Shown: positions 35,442 to 45,442, numbered from the stretch's first letter. The stretch is DNA of 64,000 nucleotides from Hyphomonadaceae bacterium (GCA_022844475.1 JALHLR010000003.1:109886-173885); one strand, 5' to 3'. Numbers and translations are program-made. The notes: generated by a model not told the origin, from the letters alone.

Positions 35442-36836
35442 TCAGGATGAGAGATAGACATACCAGGCGGCCAGCAAGACGAGCCGCGCCGAAAACACTG
35501 ACCCCGTGAGAGCTGACAGCCCAATCGCTGTGACGCCTGCCACGGCGCCGGTTGCCGACGCGATCGTCAGCACGTCCAGCGGCGGATGATGCATGATCGC
35601 CGGCAGCCCCAGCAGGACGGACCAGATCACCCCGGCGATGACAAAAGCCGCCCGCCGGAGCATTGGCCCATGCACAGCCAGCTTCGTCAGCGAAACCAGA
35701 TGGCGCGCTTCACTACGACCTGCGTGAGCGCTGAGCGCAAACGCAAGCACCAGCAGCCCGACTGGGCTGCCGCCATGACGAAAGTCCGGGAGAACCGCCG
35801 ACACGCCTGCGGCGATGACCGCCAGTAGGGGAAAGGCCCAGCCGGAACCGATAAGGCGCATCTCGGCAATCACGAGGCCGAGGGGACTGGCGATCGAGAA
35901 TTTCGCTGGCGGCGCATTTGCGGCCACGCGGCGCGGCGGACGACTCAACCAGCTGTCGAATCGGCCACCCAAAGCAGCTTTCCGGTGCTCGCGATGGGGC
36001 ACATGGAGCAATCCCGCCGAGACAGCCAAGCCGATGGCGATGCCGACCCAGGCAAGGCGGGACTCAACATAGCCCGGAGAACGGAGACCTGCGAAGACGT
36101 CGAGTGGAACGCGCCCGGGCGCCACCTCACCGCCGCCGATGATGAAACTGTCCGTACCCGCGGGCGCGCCGACCAGCAATGGCGATGCGAAGCCGGTGAA
36201 ATCCAGCAAGTTGGTGGAGAATGTCCGCTCCGCGCCCATGGCTACCGCCGGCACGACGATCGACGTCATCCAGAGCACCAAGAAGACAACGTCGCCAACA
36301 GCGCCTCGCATCAGTGGTCGCGCATCGAAAAGGGTTCGGAGGCCCGCGAGCCCCAACAACGTAGGCGCGGCGACCACCCAGAGCGCAAAGGTGATCTCGC
36401 GAACGTTCAGTGCGGCGGGTGGAAGGATCATCCATGCCAGAAAGAAGCCAGAGAGCGTGAGCACCGTCAGCATGGCTAACAACACCACGGCGTCGGCCGC
36501 AAAACGCCCGAGCGCAATCGCAACGCGAGGCGCTGCGGTGACTTCCTCGACCTGCCACGGCTGGCGCCGCGTCGTGTTGGCGCGCAGGTAAAGCCACGCA
36601 ACCGGCAGCACGAGCGTCGATACGACGATGCCGAGCGACACGCCAAGAAAGCCCGAAGTCATCTCCGGCAGCTGCGTGCCGATGATGATGCGAACGCCTT
36701 CAGCGTCTGGGCCTATCGGGATCATGTATCGCGCAGCAATCGGAGCTGCGATCAGCAGGAGCCACAGGCTGACGCTGCGTTGATATCGCCGCAGTGAGTT
36801 GGCGATTGAAGAAGCAAGCACCCGTGCAGCGCTCAC
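35442..36836 (-). CDS. ABC-type exporter permease (multi-spanning membrane protein)
   Basis: The 464-residue protein has about ten hydrophobic segments separated by short basic loops. It has no enzymatic motif. Its ATG overlaps the end of the ATP-binding gene by four bases, so the two form an ABC transporter, with this as the membrane part. The layout is like ABC-2-type or bacteriocin/multidrug exporter permeases, but sequence similarity to a named family is not visible to me. A loop near 290-310 is Arg/Pro-rich. Substrate unknown. Confidence 0.65.
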   Translation of the reverse strand: MSAARVLASSIANSLRRYQRSVSLWLLLIAAPIAARYMIPIGPDAEGVRIIIGTQLPEMTSGFLGVSLGIVVSTLVLPVAWLYLRANTTRRQPWQVEEVTAAPRVAIALGRFAADAVVLLAMLTVLTLSGFFLAWMILPPAALNVREITFALWVVAAPTLLGLAGLRTLFDARPLMRGAVGDVVFLVLWMTSIVVPAVAMGAERTFSTNLLDFTGFASPLLVGAPAGTDSFIIGGGEVAPGRVPLDVFAGLRSPGYVESRLAWVGIAIGLAVSAGLLHVPHREHRKAALGGRFDSWLSRPPRRVAANAPPAKFSIASPLGLVIAEMRLIGSGWAFPLLAVIAAGVSAVLPDFRHGGSPVGLLVLAFALSAHAGRSEARHLVSLTKLAVHGPMLRRAAFVIAGVIWSVLLGLPAIMHHPPLDVLTIASATGAVAGVTAIGLSALTGSVFSARLVLLAAWYVYLSS

Positions 36837-37486
36837 GCGGATGGCTCAAGCAATTGCGTAGCTTGCGGTGTCACCAGACCCGCCTCGACGCGCAAGACGC
36901 TTGCTGCGTGGCGCCTCAACCCTTCTGCCAGATGTGTCGTCATGACGACGATCGACCCCTTTGCACGCTCGAGGATCAGGTCCGTGACCTTGCTGGCTGA
37001 TTCGGAATCCAGCTCGGCAGTTGGTTCGTCCAGCGCCAATAGCTCGGGATCACCCAGCAGGGCCTGCGCGAAGATCAGACGTCTGCGCATCCCGCCCGAA
37101 AAGCTCGCAATATGCCGGTTTATGTCGTCGTGCAGACCGATGGTGGCGGCGATCGCCTGGAATTGCTGATCGGCCTGCTCCAGCTTCAATCCCTTGAGCG
37201 CCGCCATGTGCATTGCAAACTCGCGCGCCGTCAGGTCGTCGGGCAGGTCCACAGCCTGGGGCGCATATCCAAGCGTCCTGCGCAATGCACGGCGGTCAGC
37301 TGCCCCCTTCCACACAATCGAGCCCTTGCTGGGACGCTCAGCCGTCGCGAGCAGCCGCAAGAGCGTTGTCTTGCCCGCCCCGCTGGGACCAACCAGCAGA
37401 TTGAGGCCGGTCGCGAAGGTCAGCGAGACCTCGGTCAGCACGCGCATGCGCGCATAGTTCTTGCTCACGCCCCTTAGCTCAAGCAA
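36833..37486 (-). CDS. ABC transporter ATP-binding protein
   Basis: A 217-residue single ABC domain: Walker A GPSGAGKTTLLR near 33, Q-loop LGYAPQAVDLPD near 77, signature SFSGGMRRRLIFAQAL near 128 (usual LSGGQ replaced by FSGGM), and Walker B LLALDEPTAELD near 150. SGGM with Arg-rich continuation is frequent in ABC-2-type exporters. It is the first gene of the two-gene operon with the permease, which starts at 36836. The pair likely exports a small molecule or lipid; the cargo is unknown. Confidence 0.9.
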   Translation of the reverse strand: MLELRGVSKNYARMRVLTEVSLTFATGLNLLVGPSGAGKTTLLRLLATAERPSKGSIVWKGAADRRALRRTLGYAPQAVDLPDDLTAREFAMHMAALKGLKLEQADQQFQAIAATIGLHDDINRHIASFSGGMRRRLIFAQALLGDPELLALDEPTAELDSESASKVTDLILERAKGSIVVMTTHLAEGLRRHAASVLRVEAGLVTPQATQLLEPSA

Positions 37487-37565
37487 TCGCCCGTTCCCCG
37501 CGTACCTGCACCGCCAGAGTATCGCCGCGGCCTGCGGTCGTAACCAGCAAAGCGGGTGGAGAAAA

Positions 37566-37641
37566 TGGTGCCCAGGGCCGGAATCGAACCAGCGACACGC
37601 GGATTTTCAATCCGCTGCTCTACCAACTGAGCTACCTGGGC
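37566..37641 (-). tRNA. tRNA-Phe (anticodon GAA)
   Basis: A 76-base tRNA on the minus strand with GCCCAGG acceptor pairing CCTGGGC, D-arm TAGCTCAGTTGGTAGAGCA, anticodon loop with GAA, TGGTTCGATTCCGG in the T-arm and encoded CCA. It stands at the end of the yacG-containing cluster, a conserved position in alphaproteobacteria. Confidence 0.97.
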
Positions 37642-37684
37642 GCACCGCCTCTCGGCGATGAAGGCGGGATGTATAGTGGCAGGC

Positions 37685-37900
37685 CTATTCCGTGTCCATG
37701 CTCTTTGCGACACGGTGCAGTGAGTTGTTTTCAGGCGAATTTGAGGGATCGAAGCCCTCTTCCTCCTCTTCCCCCGCCCGCGCTCCTGGAATCGCATAGC
37801 TGCCCTTCAGCCAGCGCGAGAGGTCCACATCAGCGCAGCGGCGCGAGCAGAACGGCCTGAAAGCTGGCTCGGCAGGCTTCGAACAGATGGGGCAAGCCAT
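37685..37900 (-). CDS. yacG: DNA gyrase inhibitor YacG (zinc-binding)
   Basis: The 71-residue protein has CPIC at 3-6 and FCSxRC near 17-22, giving the four-cysteine zinc site, followed by [14 protein letters not shown], which is typical of YacG. It inhibits gyrase by binding GyrB. The ATG at 37900 overlaps the TGA of the RNase E/G gene by one base; a TTG one codon earlier is a weaker alternative. The C-terminal half is an acidic tail that appears longer than in E. coli. Confidence 0.92.
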   Translation of the reverse strand: MACPICSKPAEPAFRPFCSRRCADVDLSRWLKGSYAIPGARAGEEEEEGFDPSNSPENNSLHRVAKSMDTE

Positions 37901-38961
37901 CAAGCGCTCCTCACATCCGGCCGCGGTCCACGCGCCGGCGCTGCCTCCACCGTCCAGCGCTGGCCGATGCGGTCGCCCAGCGCATGTCGCCAGCCGATAT
38001 GGTCATGGTCGAGCCAGGCTTCCACCTCGGGGCTGACCCGCGCCACGAGACGTGATCCGCGATCCTGCCAGCCCGCCGTTTCGATCGCCCGCAGCGTCTC
38101 CAGCGCGACGCGTTCCACCGAACCTGATCCAAGCGCATCAGACAGCGGCCGCCCCCGCCGCGCCACCGCCGCCTCGACCACGCCCAGCCGCGACATCTCC
38201 AGTACATCACTCGTGCGCCCGAGATAGCCTGCCAGCGCCTCGCGATACCGCGCCACCACCGCGCGGCGGCTCTCGGCCTGCTTCATCCCAACGAAATCGA
38301 TCAGCACCAGCCCACCGAGCAACCGGAGCGAGATCTGCCGCGCCGCCGCCTCCGCCGCCGCCACGTTCAGCTCCTGCGCAAACCGCTCCGTATCACCGAC
38401 GCTCTTGCGCGACCCGCCATCGACATCGATCACCACAGCGCCCCGCGCCATGTCGATCGCAATGTCACCTCCGCCCTGCAGCTGCACAACGCCGTGCGAC
38501 GCCTCGTCTATCGCCGCATCCACCAGAGTGCGCGCCTCCGCTCCCGTGATTGTCTGGTCGACCGTGACGCCCTCGAGAAAGGAGTCGACGGGCGCCGCCG
38601 CATGCACCCCCGGCCGATCCGGCGGGATGAGCTTGGGCGACACATCAGCCAGCGACAACAACGGCCCCTTGTCCGCCCAGGCCTCGGCCTTCACGCGAAA
38701 CGCCGCCATCGCGCCTTCGATCATCCGCTGCGCCTGCGTCGGCTCCACCAAGCCTTCGGGCGACTGGCCCAGGTCGATGAACCACCCGCGATTTCCCGGC
38801 ACACGCGCACGTATCCGGCCCCAGCGAACCTCGCCCAGCACAGCACGCGCGCCGCGCTCGCTCCAGCGCTCGAGATGCAACCGGAACGCCCGGCCCTGTT
38901 CATCGAGCAAAAGCCGGCGGGTCTCACCGACCGCATCGTCGATGGCGAGTCGCGCCTTCAC
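37900..38961 (-). CDS. Short ribonuclease E/G family protein
   Basis: The 353-residue protein keeps the two catalytic Asp neighbourhoods of RNase [11 protein letters not shown] near 200 and LVLIDFVGM near 240, which hold the Mg2+. A reduced S1-like N-terminus is at 30-80. The CPxC zinc-link that joins RNase E/G subunits is not seen, and the product is about 100-150 residues shorter than E. coli RNase G. It should be an endoribonuclease for RNA processing, possibly with altered oligomer form. The GTG at 38961 overlaps the maf TGA by four bases; a longer frame to 39135 is an artefact overlapping maf. Confidence 0.8.
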   Translation of the reverse strand: MKARLAIDDAVGETRRLLLDEQGRAFRLHLERWSERGARAVLGEVRWGRIRARVPGNRGWFIDLGQSPEGLVEPTQAQRMIEGAMAAFRVKAEAWADKGPLLSLADVSPKLIPPDRPGVHAAAPVDSFLEGVTVDQTITGAEARTLVDAAIDEASHGVVQLQGGGDIAIDMARGAVVIDVDGGSRKSVGDTERFAQELNVAAAEAAARQISLRLLGGLVLIDFVGMKQAESRRAVVARYREALAGYLGRTSDVLEMSRLGVVEAAVARRGRPLSDALGSGSVERVALETLRAIETAGWQDRGSRLVARVSPEVEAWLDHDHIGWRHALGDRIGQRWTVEAAPARGPRPDVRSA

Positions 38962-39575
38962 GCGTGTTTCTCCCACCGTCGCGCAATCGGATATCCCACG
39001 CCCTCTAGCAGAGCCGCCGTCTCGTGGAGCGGCAGCCCCACGATGGCGGAGTACGACCCCGCAATCCCCGTCACGAAACCACCGGCCTGGCCCTGAATCG
39101 CATACCCGCCTGCCTTGCCGCGCCACTCGCCACAACCGACATAGCCCTCGACATCCATATGCGAGAGCCGCTTCAACTCGACCCGCGCCTCCACCAGTCG
39201 CGAGACCTGCCGGCCATCCGGCGCAAACACCGCGACGCCCGTAAGAACATCATGCTTGCGACCCGACAGGAGACGCAGGCACGCCCGCGCCTCTTCCTCG
39301 GTCTCGGCCTTGGGCAGGATGCGACGTCCCACGGCCACGACCGTGTCAGCCGAGATGACAAACATCCCCGCAAGCCCCTCCTGGACAGCCTTGCCCTTCT
39401 GAACGGCAAGCCTGAGCGCGACCTGGCCGGGCCGCTCGTCGCGCAGAGGTGTCTCGTCGATGTCAGCAGGGGCGACCCGGTCCGGAACCAGGCCGATCTG
39501 GCGCAGCAGATCCAGCCGTCGCGGGCTTGCGCTGGCAAGCGCAAGCCACGGTCTGGCCCCTGGGGGCGCCGTCAC
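38958..39575 (-). CDS. maf: Maf-family nucleoside triphosphate pyrophosphatase
   Basis: The 205-residue protein has the family opening LALASASPRRLDLLRQIGL and conserved ISADTVVAVGRRILPKAE near 75-92, where Asp and Lys act in catalysis. The GYAIQGQAGGFVTGIAGSYS region near 157-176 is also typical. Maf enzymes hydrolyse dTTP, UTP or modified nucleotides and can affect septation. The length is normal. It sits between infA and the RNase E/G gene; the order infA-maf-RNase E/G-yacG is conserved in alphaproteobacteria. Confidence 0.93.
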   Translation of the reverse strand: MTAPPGARPWLALASASPRRLDLLRQIGLVPDRVAPADIDETPLRDERPGQVALRLAVQKGKAVQEGLAGMFVISADTVVAVGRRILPKAETEEEARACLRLLSGRKHDVLTGVAVFAPDGRQVSRLVEARVELKRLSHMDVEGYVGCGEWRGKAGGYAIQGQAGGFVTGIAGSYSAIVGLPLHETAALLEGVGYPIARRWEKHA

Positions 39576-39600
39576 TTGAAGCGACCTAAGGCGGACGCCG

Positions 39601-39819
39601 TCATTTGAAGCGGTAAGTGATGCGCCCTTTGGTCAGGTCGTAGGGCGTCATCTCGACGAGCACCTTGTCGCCCGTCAGGACGCGGATGCGGTTTTTCCGC
39701 ATCTTTCCGGCCGTATGCGCAATTATCTCATGATCGTTGGCCAGCTTCACGCGAAACGTCGCGTTGGGTAGCAGTTCAACGATCGTGCCTTCGAATTCGA
39801 TAAGCTCTTCCTTCGCCAT
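39601..39819 (-). CDS. infA: Translation initiation factor IF-1
   Basis: The 72-residue S1/OB-fold protein [15 protein letters not shown] is full length and almost identical to family consensus, including [19 protein letters not shown] and the C-terminal GRITYRFK. It binds the 30S A-site and assists IF-2 and IF-3. Translation starts at the ATG at 39819. An imperfectly placed inverted repeat GGGGAAT...ATTCCCC (39874-39892) lies in the leader between it and UPF0262. Confidence 0.98.
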   Translation of the reverse strand: MAKEELIEFEGTIVELLPNATFRVKLANDHEIIAHTAGKMRKNRIRVLTGDKVLVEMTPYDLTKGRITYRFK

Positions 39820-39909
39820 GAAACTCCTTACAGGCGGCTGGGTCGTGGGCGAGGCCCCTATACACGGTTTCGCGGGGAATAGTCGATTCCCCTGAAAAAG
39901 CGGTGAGTA

Positions 39910-40383
39910 TCAGCTCCTGGCATGCAGGGCGCACACCAGGGTGAACAGCCTGCGGGCAGTGTCAAAGTCCACCTCCGCCTTGTCCGCCAGCCTCTCGGTC
40001 AGCACCTGCGATCCCTCATTGTGCAAGCCCCGCCGCCCCATATCGATCGCCTCGATCTGCGATGGCGATGAGCTCCGGATCGCGTCGTAATAACTGTCGC
40101 AGATCATGAAGTAGTCCTTGATCACCCGGCGGAGCGCCGTCATCGACAGCAGCAGCTTGCGAACCGGCGACCCATCCTGCTCCAAGATGTCGAACACCAG
40201 CCGGTTGTCCGCCAGGGAGAGCACAACATTATATGGCCCGCCCTCGTGGCCAACCACCTTGAAGCTGTTGCTCTCGATCAGGTCGAATATCGCAACCTTG
40301 CGCTCATGCTCCGCATCTGGCCCGGCCGGCGCCAGGCTCTTCTCGTCAATCTCGATCGAGGCGATGCGCGCGTTGGCAGTCAT
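39910..40383 (-). CDS. UPF0262 family protein
   Basis: A 157-residue protein that begins [17 protein letters not shown] and has [11 protein letters not shown] near 40, [18 protein letters not shown] near 58 and [35 protein letters not shown] near 105-135. These are the marks of UPF0262, an alphaproteobacterial family of unknown function. The ATG overlaps the hisD TGA by four bases. In related genomes a small phosphatase gene follows it before infA; here it is absent. Confidence 0.88.
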   Translation of the reverse strand: MTANARIASIEIDEKSLAPAGPDAEHERKVAIFDLIESNSFKVVGHEGGPYNVVLSLADNRLVFDILEQDGSPVRKLLLSMTALRRVIKDYFMICDSYYDAIRSSSPSQIEAIDMGRRGLHNEGSQVLTERLADKAEVDFDTARRLFTLVCALHARS

Positions 40384-41678
40384 CCTGCACCCCGCCGTAT
40401 CGACACCGATAGGCCATGTGCAGGCAGCCCCTCGCACTTCGCCAGCGTCTCCGCCGCGGCGGCCAGATGCCGGAAGCCTTGCTCGCTGATGCGCTGCACC
40501 GACGTGCGCTTCATGAAGTCCAGCACCGAAAGCCCGGATGCAAATCGCGCGGCGCCAGAGGTCGGCAGCACGTGGTTCGACCCGGTCACATAATCGCCGA
40601 GCGCCTCCGGTGCATACCGCCCGAGAAAGATTGCGCCCGAATGGCGGACATCGTTCGCAATCGCATCGGGTTCGCTCGTCGCGATCTCGACATGCTCCGG
40701 GGCGATCTGGTTGACGATGGCCGCAGCCTTCGCCAGCGGCGCAATAACGATCGCCCCATAGTCGCGCCACGCATCCACCGCCGTTTTCGACGTTGCCAGC
40801 TGCACGATCTGCCGCTCAATCGCAGCCTCGACGCACGAGGCCCATTCCGAGTCGTCCGTGATCAGGATCGACTGCGCCAGCGGATCATGCTCCGCCTGAC
40901 TCAACAGGTCAGCCGCGATCCACTCCGGATTGTTCTGATTGTCAGCAACCACGGTGATTTCCGATGGCCCCGCAATCGTATCGATCCCCACATCGCCAAA
41001 CACGATGCGCTTGGCCGCGGCCACATACGCGTTGCCCGGCCCCACGATCTTGTCGACCGGCTTGAGGTCGCCCGCACCATAAGCCAGCGCCGCCACAGCC
41101 TGCGCCCCACCGATCGGATAGAACTCCGACACACCTGCACGCACCGCCGCATACGCAACAGCCGGATTGAAAACACCGCCGGGCACAGGCGACACCATCA
41201 CGATGCGCTCCACGCCAGCAGCCCGCGCCGGGATCGCATTCATCAGCACCGAACTCGGATAGCTCGCCCGCCCACCAGGCACGTAGAGCCCGACCGCATC
41301 CACAGCCGACCATCGCCAGCCAAGCTCCAGTCCATTGGGATCGACAAAGCTGTGATCCTTCGGCCGCTGCTCCTGGTGATAACGCTCGATCCGCCCTGCT
41401 GCGAAGTTCAGCGCCTCCCGCACGTCGGGCGCACACCGCTCCGCCGCCTCCAGCAGATCCACGCCTTTCGCCTGCAGCGTTTGAGGATCCACCTCGACCT
41501 TGTCGAACCGGCTGGTCTGCGCAGCCACAGCCTCGCCGCCGCGCTGCCGCACATCGCGAACGATGACAGCCGTAGCCGTGTGCACGTCTTCCGTGCCCTG
41601 CGCCCGGCGCAGCGACAGGAACCTGCCGAACGCCTCAGTGAACCCAGTATCGGCGACGTTGAAACGACGAATGCTCAT
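40380..41678 (-). CDS. hisD: Histidinol dehydrogenase
   Basis: The 432-residue enzyme performs the last two oxidations of histidine synthesis, from histidinol to histidine with NAD+. Conserved blocks seen are [16 protein letters not shown] near 130, [20 protein letters not shown] near 212, the [10 protein letters not shown] segment near 235, [18 protein letters not shown] near 255 and APEHVEIAT near 325. The zinc ligands His and Gln are in QAEHDP. It is linked to DUF2948 and UPF0262 by four-base overlaps, a conserved arrangement. No other his genes are in the window. Confidence 0.96.
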   Translation of the reverse strand: MSIRRFNVADTGFTEAFGRFLSLRRAQGTEDVHTATAVIVRDVRQRGGEAVAAQTSRFDKVEVDPQTLQAKGVDLLEAAERCAPDVREALNFAAGRIERYHQEQRPKDHSFVDPNGLELGWRWSAVDAVGLYVPGGRASYPSSVLMNAIPARAAGVERIVMVSPVPGGVFNPAVAYAAVRAGVSEFYPIGGAQAVAALAYGAGDLKPVDKIVGPGNAYVAAAKRIVFGDVGIDTIAGPSEITVVADNQNNPEWIAADLLSQAEHDPLAQSILITDDSEWASCVEAAIERQIVQLATSKTAVDAWRDYGAIVIAPLAKAAAIVNQIAPEHVEIATSEPDAIANDVRHSGAIFLGRYAPEALGDYVTGSNHVLPTSGAARFASGLSVLDFMKRTSVQRISEQGFRHLAAAAETLAKCEGLPAHGLSVSIRRGAG

Positions 41679-42136
41679 GACCGTTTCTTCTCATGGTCCG
41701 GCCGTCGCCGCGTCGGCCACGCGGGACCAATGTCAGCTAGTGTAACGTCGAGACATTCCGCCTTGAGTTCGAACTTCGCCTCACCAGAGAAAACCAGCGT
41801 CACCACGCCCGCAGGCGGTTCTGCGTCTGGCGCAAACCGGATATCCATCAGCGAGTAGACCGCATCGACATCCTTGGTCACGCCGCGCGTCCGCACGCTC
41901 TCGACACCCGCAAACGCCAGCACCGACCGCGACCGGAAGTACGGCATGCGCTTGCCCGCGCGTTCCCAATGGAAGCGGTTGATCTCCATCCCGAACGTGC
42001 GCGAGCGCGCGTCGAATCGGATGTCCTGCACCTTGACGAGGCCGTCCTGGGCTGCGGCCGCAATAATGGCCAGCCCATCAGCGTCCTCTGCCAGGAGCTT
42101 CAGCGCGCTCAAAACCCGTTCCTCATCCATGGGCAT
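41675..42136 (-). CDS. DUF2948 family protein
   Basis: A 153-residue protein with LLAEDADGLAIIAAAAQDGLVKV near 14, followed by RFHWE near 54 and FSGEAKFELKAECLDVTLADIGPAW near 118-140. This matches DUF2948, which lies between murA and hisD in many alphaproteobacteria. Function unknown. ATG codons at 42136 and 42130 are both possible. It overlaps hisD by four bases. Confidence 0.88.
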   Translation of the reverse strand: MPMDEERVLSALKLLAEDADGLAIIAAAAQDGLVKVQDIRFDARSRTFGMEINRFHWERAGKRMPYFRSRSVLAFAGVESVRTRGVTKDVDAVYSLMDIRFAPDAEPPAGVVTLVFSGEAKFELKAECLDVTLADIGPAWPTRRRPDHEKKRS

Positions 42137-42232
42137 CGCCTGACCGAACTGCCGGCGCGGAGCGCCTGCGGCGGTGGCCTTCCCTAAACCACAAAGCTGG
42201 ATTTCTCCAGCGACACAGCGTCCAGCCCAATG

Positions 42233-43507
42233 TCAGGCCGAATCCCCCTGCCGGGTGATCTTGGCGCCGCAGCGGCCGAGCTTTTCCTCGAGACGTTCGA
42301 AGCCCCGGTCGAGGTGGTAGATCCGGTTCACCACCGTCTCCCCCTCCGCGACCAGCGCCGCGATAACGAGGCTCACCGACGCCCGCAGGTCCGTCGCCAT
42401 CACCTGTGCGCCCTTCAACCGGGACACGCCCCGGACCACCGCCTCGTTCGCCCGCACCTGGATGTTCGCACCGAGGCGGCTCAACTCCGGCGCGTGCATG
42501 AAGCGGTTCTCGAAGATGTTCTCGCGGATCGTGCTCGTCCCGTCGGCGATGCACATCAGGGCCATGAACTGCGCCTGCAGGTCCGTCGGGAATCCCGGAT
42601 GCGGCGCCGTCACCACATCGACCGCTTTCAGTGGCACGGATGGATCGCGCTTGATCCGCAACCCCTTGGGTTCGACCTCAACCGTAACGCCTGCTCGAAG
42701 CAGGCAGTCGATCAGCGCACCGAGATCCTCTTCGCGCGCGCCTTCCAGCAGGACGTTTCCGCCGGTCGCCGCTGCCGCGATGGCAAACGTGCCCGCCTCG
42801 ATCCTGTCCGAGATCACGTCATGCCGCGCGCCTGTCAGCTTCGCGACGCCCTGAATGCGAATAGTGGGCGTTCCATATCCCGAAACCTTGGCGCCACAAG
42901 CGTTCAGGCAGATCGCAAGGTCTCCGATCTCCGGCTCGCACGCCGCGTTCTCGAGGATGGTCTCGCCATCCGCCAACACAGCCGCCAGCATCGCGTGCTC
43001 GGTCGCGCCAACTGAGACAAACGGGAACACAATGTGTGCGCCCTTGAGACCGCGCAGCGCCGCCGCCTTCACATACCCTTCCTCGATGACGATGTCCGCG
43101 CCCATCGCCTCGAACGCCTTGAGGTGCAGGTCCACAGGCCGCGCGCCGATCGCGCAGCCGCCCGGCAACGACACCGTCGCATGTCCCACGCGCGCCAACA
43201 GCGGCCCGAGTACGTTGAAAGTCGCCCGCATCTTCCGGACGAGATCGTAGGGCGCGATGGTCGAGGAGATGTTTTCCGCGTGCATCCGGCACAGCGCCTC
43301 GCCCTTCGGCCATTCGACCACAACGCCCAGGCTCTGCAGCAGCTTCTCCATGAAGCGCGTATCCGCCAGGTTCGGCGTCGAGGTCAGCACGAGCGGCTCC
43401 TCGCAGAGCAGCGATGCCGCCATGAGCTTGAGCGCAGAGTTCTTGGCTCCGGAGATAGGGATCCGGCCCTCAAGCGGGCCATTCGCGAGAATCGAAAGCT
43501 TGTCCAT
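42233..43507 (-). CDS. murA: UDP-N-acetylglucosamine 1-carboxyvinyltransferase
   Basis: The 424-residue enzyme makes the first committed step of peptidoglycan synthesis, transferring enolpyruvyl from PEP to UDP-GlcNAc. The N-terminal SGAKNSALK (Lys22-Asn23) and the catalytic loop LPGGCAIGARPVDLH with Cys118 are intact, the latter predicting sensitivity to fosfomycin. DHPGFP-type DVVTAPHPGFPTDLQAQFMAL and the final DRGFERLEEKLG are also present. Length is normal. It is followed by DUF2948 and hisD, a conserved alphaproteobacterial set, and preceded by a small gene. Confidence 0.97.
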   Translation of the reverse strand: MDKLSILANGPLEGRIPISGAKNSALKLMAASLLCEEPLVLTSTPNLADTRFMEKLLQSLGVVVEWPKGEALCRMHAENISSTIAPYDLVRKMRATFNVLGPLLARVGHATVSLPGGCAIGARPVDLHLKAFEAMGADIVIEEGYVKAAALRGLKGAHIVFPFVSVGATEHAMLAAVLADGETILENAACEPEIGDLAICLNACGAKVSGYGTPTIRIQGVAKLTGARHDVISDRIEAGTFAIAAAATGGNVLLEGAREEDLGALIDCLLRAGVTVEVEPKGLRIKRDPSVPLKAVDVVTAPHPGFPTDLQAQFMALMCIADGTSTIRENIFENRFMHAPELSRLGANIQVRANEAVVRGVSRLKGAQVMATDLRASVSLVIAALVAEGETVVNRIYHLDRGFERLEEKLGRCGAKITRQGDSA

Positions 43508-43556
43508 GAGGGTTGGTTATGGTCCCGAAATTGGCCGGCACAAGGCGCGCCGACGC

Positions 43557-43721
43557 CTAATCCTCGGTCGAACCCGACTTTCCCACGCTATCGGGCCCCT
43601 CTGCACGTCCGGCCGCCTTCCGGCGCTTCAGGTTGGCGCGTAGCGCCTCAGCCAGCTTTTTGGCGCGCCTGTCGGCCTGCGACACAGGTTTCTGGGGCTT
43701 TTCGGGGCTAGTCCGCGACAT
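43557..43721 (-). CDS. Small basic protein upstream of murA
   Basis: A 54-residue, highly basic product (MSRTSPEKPQKPVS, then DRRAKKLAEALRANLKRRKA). Similar short Lys/Arg-rich proteins precede murA in several alphaproteobacteria, and the helix AEALRANLKRRKA is typical. Function is unknown. The ATG at 43721 is chosen; a longer start ten codons upstream would be less basic and is not needed. Confidence 0.65.
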   Translation of the reverse strand: MSRTSPEKPQKPVSQADRRAKKLAEALRANLKRRKAAGRAEGPDSVGKSGSTED

Positions 43722-43792
43722 GATCGCCTGTCTACCACCTCCCCTTCCCAATGGGAGGGGTTTCCGTTATGCGGACGCTCCTTGAGCGGGAT

Positions 43793-43867
<75 letters not shown>

Positions 43868-43879
43868 TCCCGCGAAGAA

Positions 43880-45196
43880 CTAGCCGTTATCCACCCGGAC
43901 CTCCGGCGACATCGCCACCAGCCGCGACACGTCCTCATCCGTCATGAACACGTCGAGCGTCAGCTCCGTCTCGCCCGACAGCATCTCGGCCGACACCTCG
44001 CAATTGTTGTGCAGCCACGCATGCAGCCGCCCGTCGGAGGCAGGAATGGTTACCCGACGCGGACGCCGGTTGCGGAACAGCACGCCCTCGATGCGGAACA
44101 ACAGTTCGTCCACGCCCTGTCCGGTCAGGGCCGACACAAGCAGCGCCGGCGGGCTGTGCGTCTCGGCGCGGGCCGTCAACAAGTCCCGGATCGCTGGCGC
44201 TACCGCGTCTGCCTTGTTCCACACCTCGAGAACGGGCGGCCGCTCCAGCCCCGTCTCTTCCGACAGTTGCTCGAGAATTCCGTAGACGTCGTTCGACTGA
44301 TACTCGGTGTCGGGATGTGCGATATCGCGGACATGGATCAGCATGTCTGCCTCCATCGCTTCTTCCAGCGTTGCGCGGAAAGCTGCGACCAGCGTCGTCG
44401 GCAGGTCCGTGATGAACCCCACCGTGTCCACCAGCGCCATCCGCCGCCCGGACGCCGCCACGATCTCGCGCGCGGTAGGATCGAGCGTCGCAAACGGCAT
44501 ATCCGCAGCAAGTACATCCGACGATGTCAGCAGGTTGAACAGCGTGGACTTGCCCGCATTGGTATACCCGACGATAGCCGCCACCGGCGCGCCGCGCTTC
44601 GCCCTGCCCTCGCGCTGAAGCCGCCGGGTGCGCCGCACATCTTCCAGCTCGCGCTTGAAGCCGGCGATGCGCTTGTCGAGCAAGCGCCTGTCAGTCTCCA
44701 GCTGGCTTTCGCCGGGGCCGCCGAGGAAGCCGAATCCCCCACGTTGACGTTCAAGGTGTGTCCATGTCCGCACCAGCCGTGAGCGCTCATACAGCGACCG
44801 CGCCATCTCGACCTGCAGCCTGCCTTCCGCCGTCCGCGCGCGCAAACCGAAGATCTCGAGAATCAGCCCAGTCCGGTCAACGACCTTGAGCTTGAGTTCC
44901 GTTTCGAGATTGCGCTGCTGCACCGGCGTCAGGGCGCCATCGACGATGAAGAGCGTCACGCCCTCGTCGCGAAAGCGCTGCGCCAGCGCATCAAGCTGCC
45001 CAGATCCAAGAAGCCGCGCGGGATGAGGCTCGCGAACATTGACCTGCTCTGCAAAGGCCAGCTTCACCCCGAGCGCCTCGGCAAGCCCCATGCTTTCTTC
45101 AAGGCGGGAGCGCGCAACGTCCGCGCCACCAATGACGGGCAGAACAACCGCGGCTGTCTCTTCTGGCGGCCGGCGGTCGATCAGGTCTCTTGGCAA
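43880..45196 (-). CDS. hflX: GTPase HflX
   Basis: The 438-residue GTPase binds the large ribosomal subunit and can split stalled ribosomes. It has the N-terminal HflX domain (LGSGQLDALAQRF near 65) and a G domain with P-loop GYTNAGKSTLFNLL near 208, the G3 DTVGFITDLP near 255, NKAD near 330 and the helical linker ERQRGGFGFLGGPGESQLE near 147. The likely start is TTG at 45196, immediately after the hfq TGA, so the TGATTG junction suggests coupled translation. hfq-hflX adjacency is standard. Confidence 0.93.
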   Translation of the reverse strand: MPRDLIDRRPPEETAAVVLPVIGGADVARSRLEESMGLAEALGVKLAFAEQVNVREPHPARLLGSGQLDALAQRFRDEGVTLFIVDGALTPVQQRNLETELKLKVVDRTGLILEIFGLRARTAEGRLQVEMARSLYERSRLVRTWTHLERQRGGFGFLGGPGESQLETDRRLLDKRIAGFKRELEDVRRTRRLQREGRAKRGAPVAAIVGYTNAGKSTLFNLLTSSDVLAADMPFATLDPTAREIVAASGRRMALVDTVGFITDLPTTLVAAFRATLEEAMEADMLIHVRDIAHPDTEYQSNDVYGILEQLSEETGLERPPVLEVWNKADAVAPAIRDLLTARAETHSPPALLVSALTGQGVDELLFRIEGVLFRNRRPRRVTIPASDGRLHAWLHNNCEVSAEMLSGETELTLDVFMTDEDVSRLVAMSPEVRVDNG

Positions 45197-45442
45197 TCAG
45201 TCCTCGTCTTCATTCTCGAAGAGATTGACCGGCGCGTTCGGCGCGATGGTCGAGATGGCGTGCTTGTACACCAGCTGCGGCGGGCGTCCTTCACCTTTGA
45301 GCAGCACGCAGAAGTTATCGAACCAGGTCACGATGCCCTGGAGCTTGACGCCGTTCACAAGGAACACGGTCAGGGGAGTCTTGCCCTTCCGCACGGCGTT
45401 GAGGAAAATGTCCTGCAGGTTCTGTTTTTTGTCAGCCGACAT
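45197..45442 (-). CDS. hfq: RNA chaperone Hfq
   Basis: The 81-residue Sm-like protein forms a hexameric ring that binds small RNAs and mRNAs. It begins [20 protein letters not shown] and has [19 protein letters not shown] and the Sm2 motif YKHAIST(I). The C-terminal tail is short and acidic (FENEDED), the usual alphaproteobacterial form. It lies between ntrX and hflX. Confidence 0.98.
   Translation of the reverse strand: MSADKKQNLQDIFLNAVRKGKTPLTVFLVNGVKLQGIVTWFDNFCVLLKGEGRPPQLVYKHAISTIAPNAPVNLFENEDED

Noticed and set aside
40416..41858. 480-codon plus-strand frame over hisD
   Set aside because: Antisense to hisD and DUF2948, which have full family signatures; composition is Arg/His-rich.
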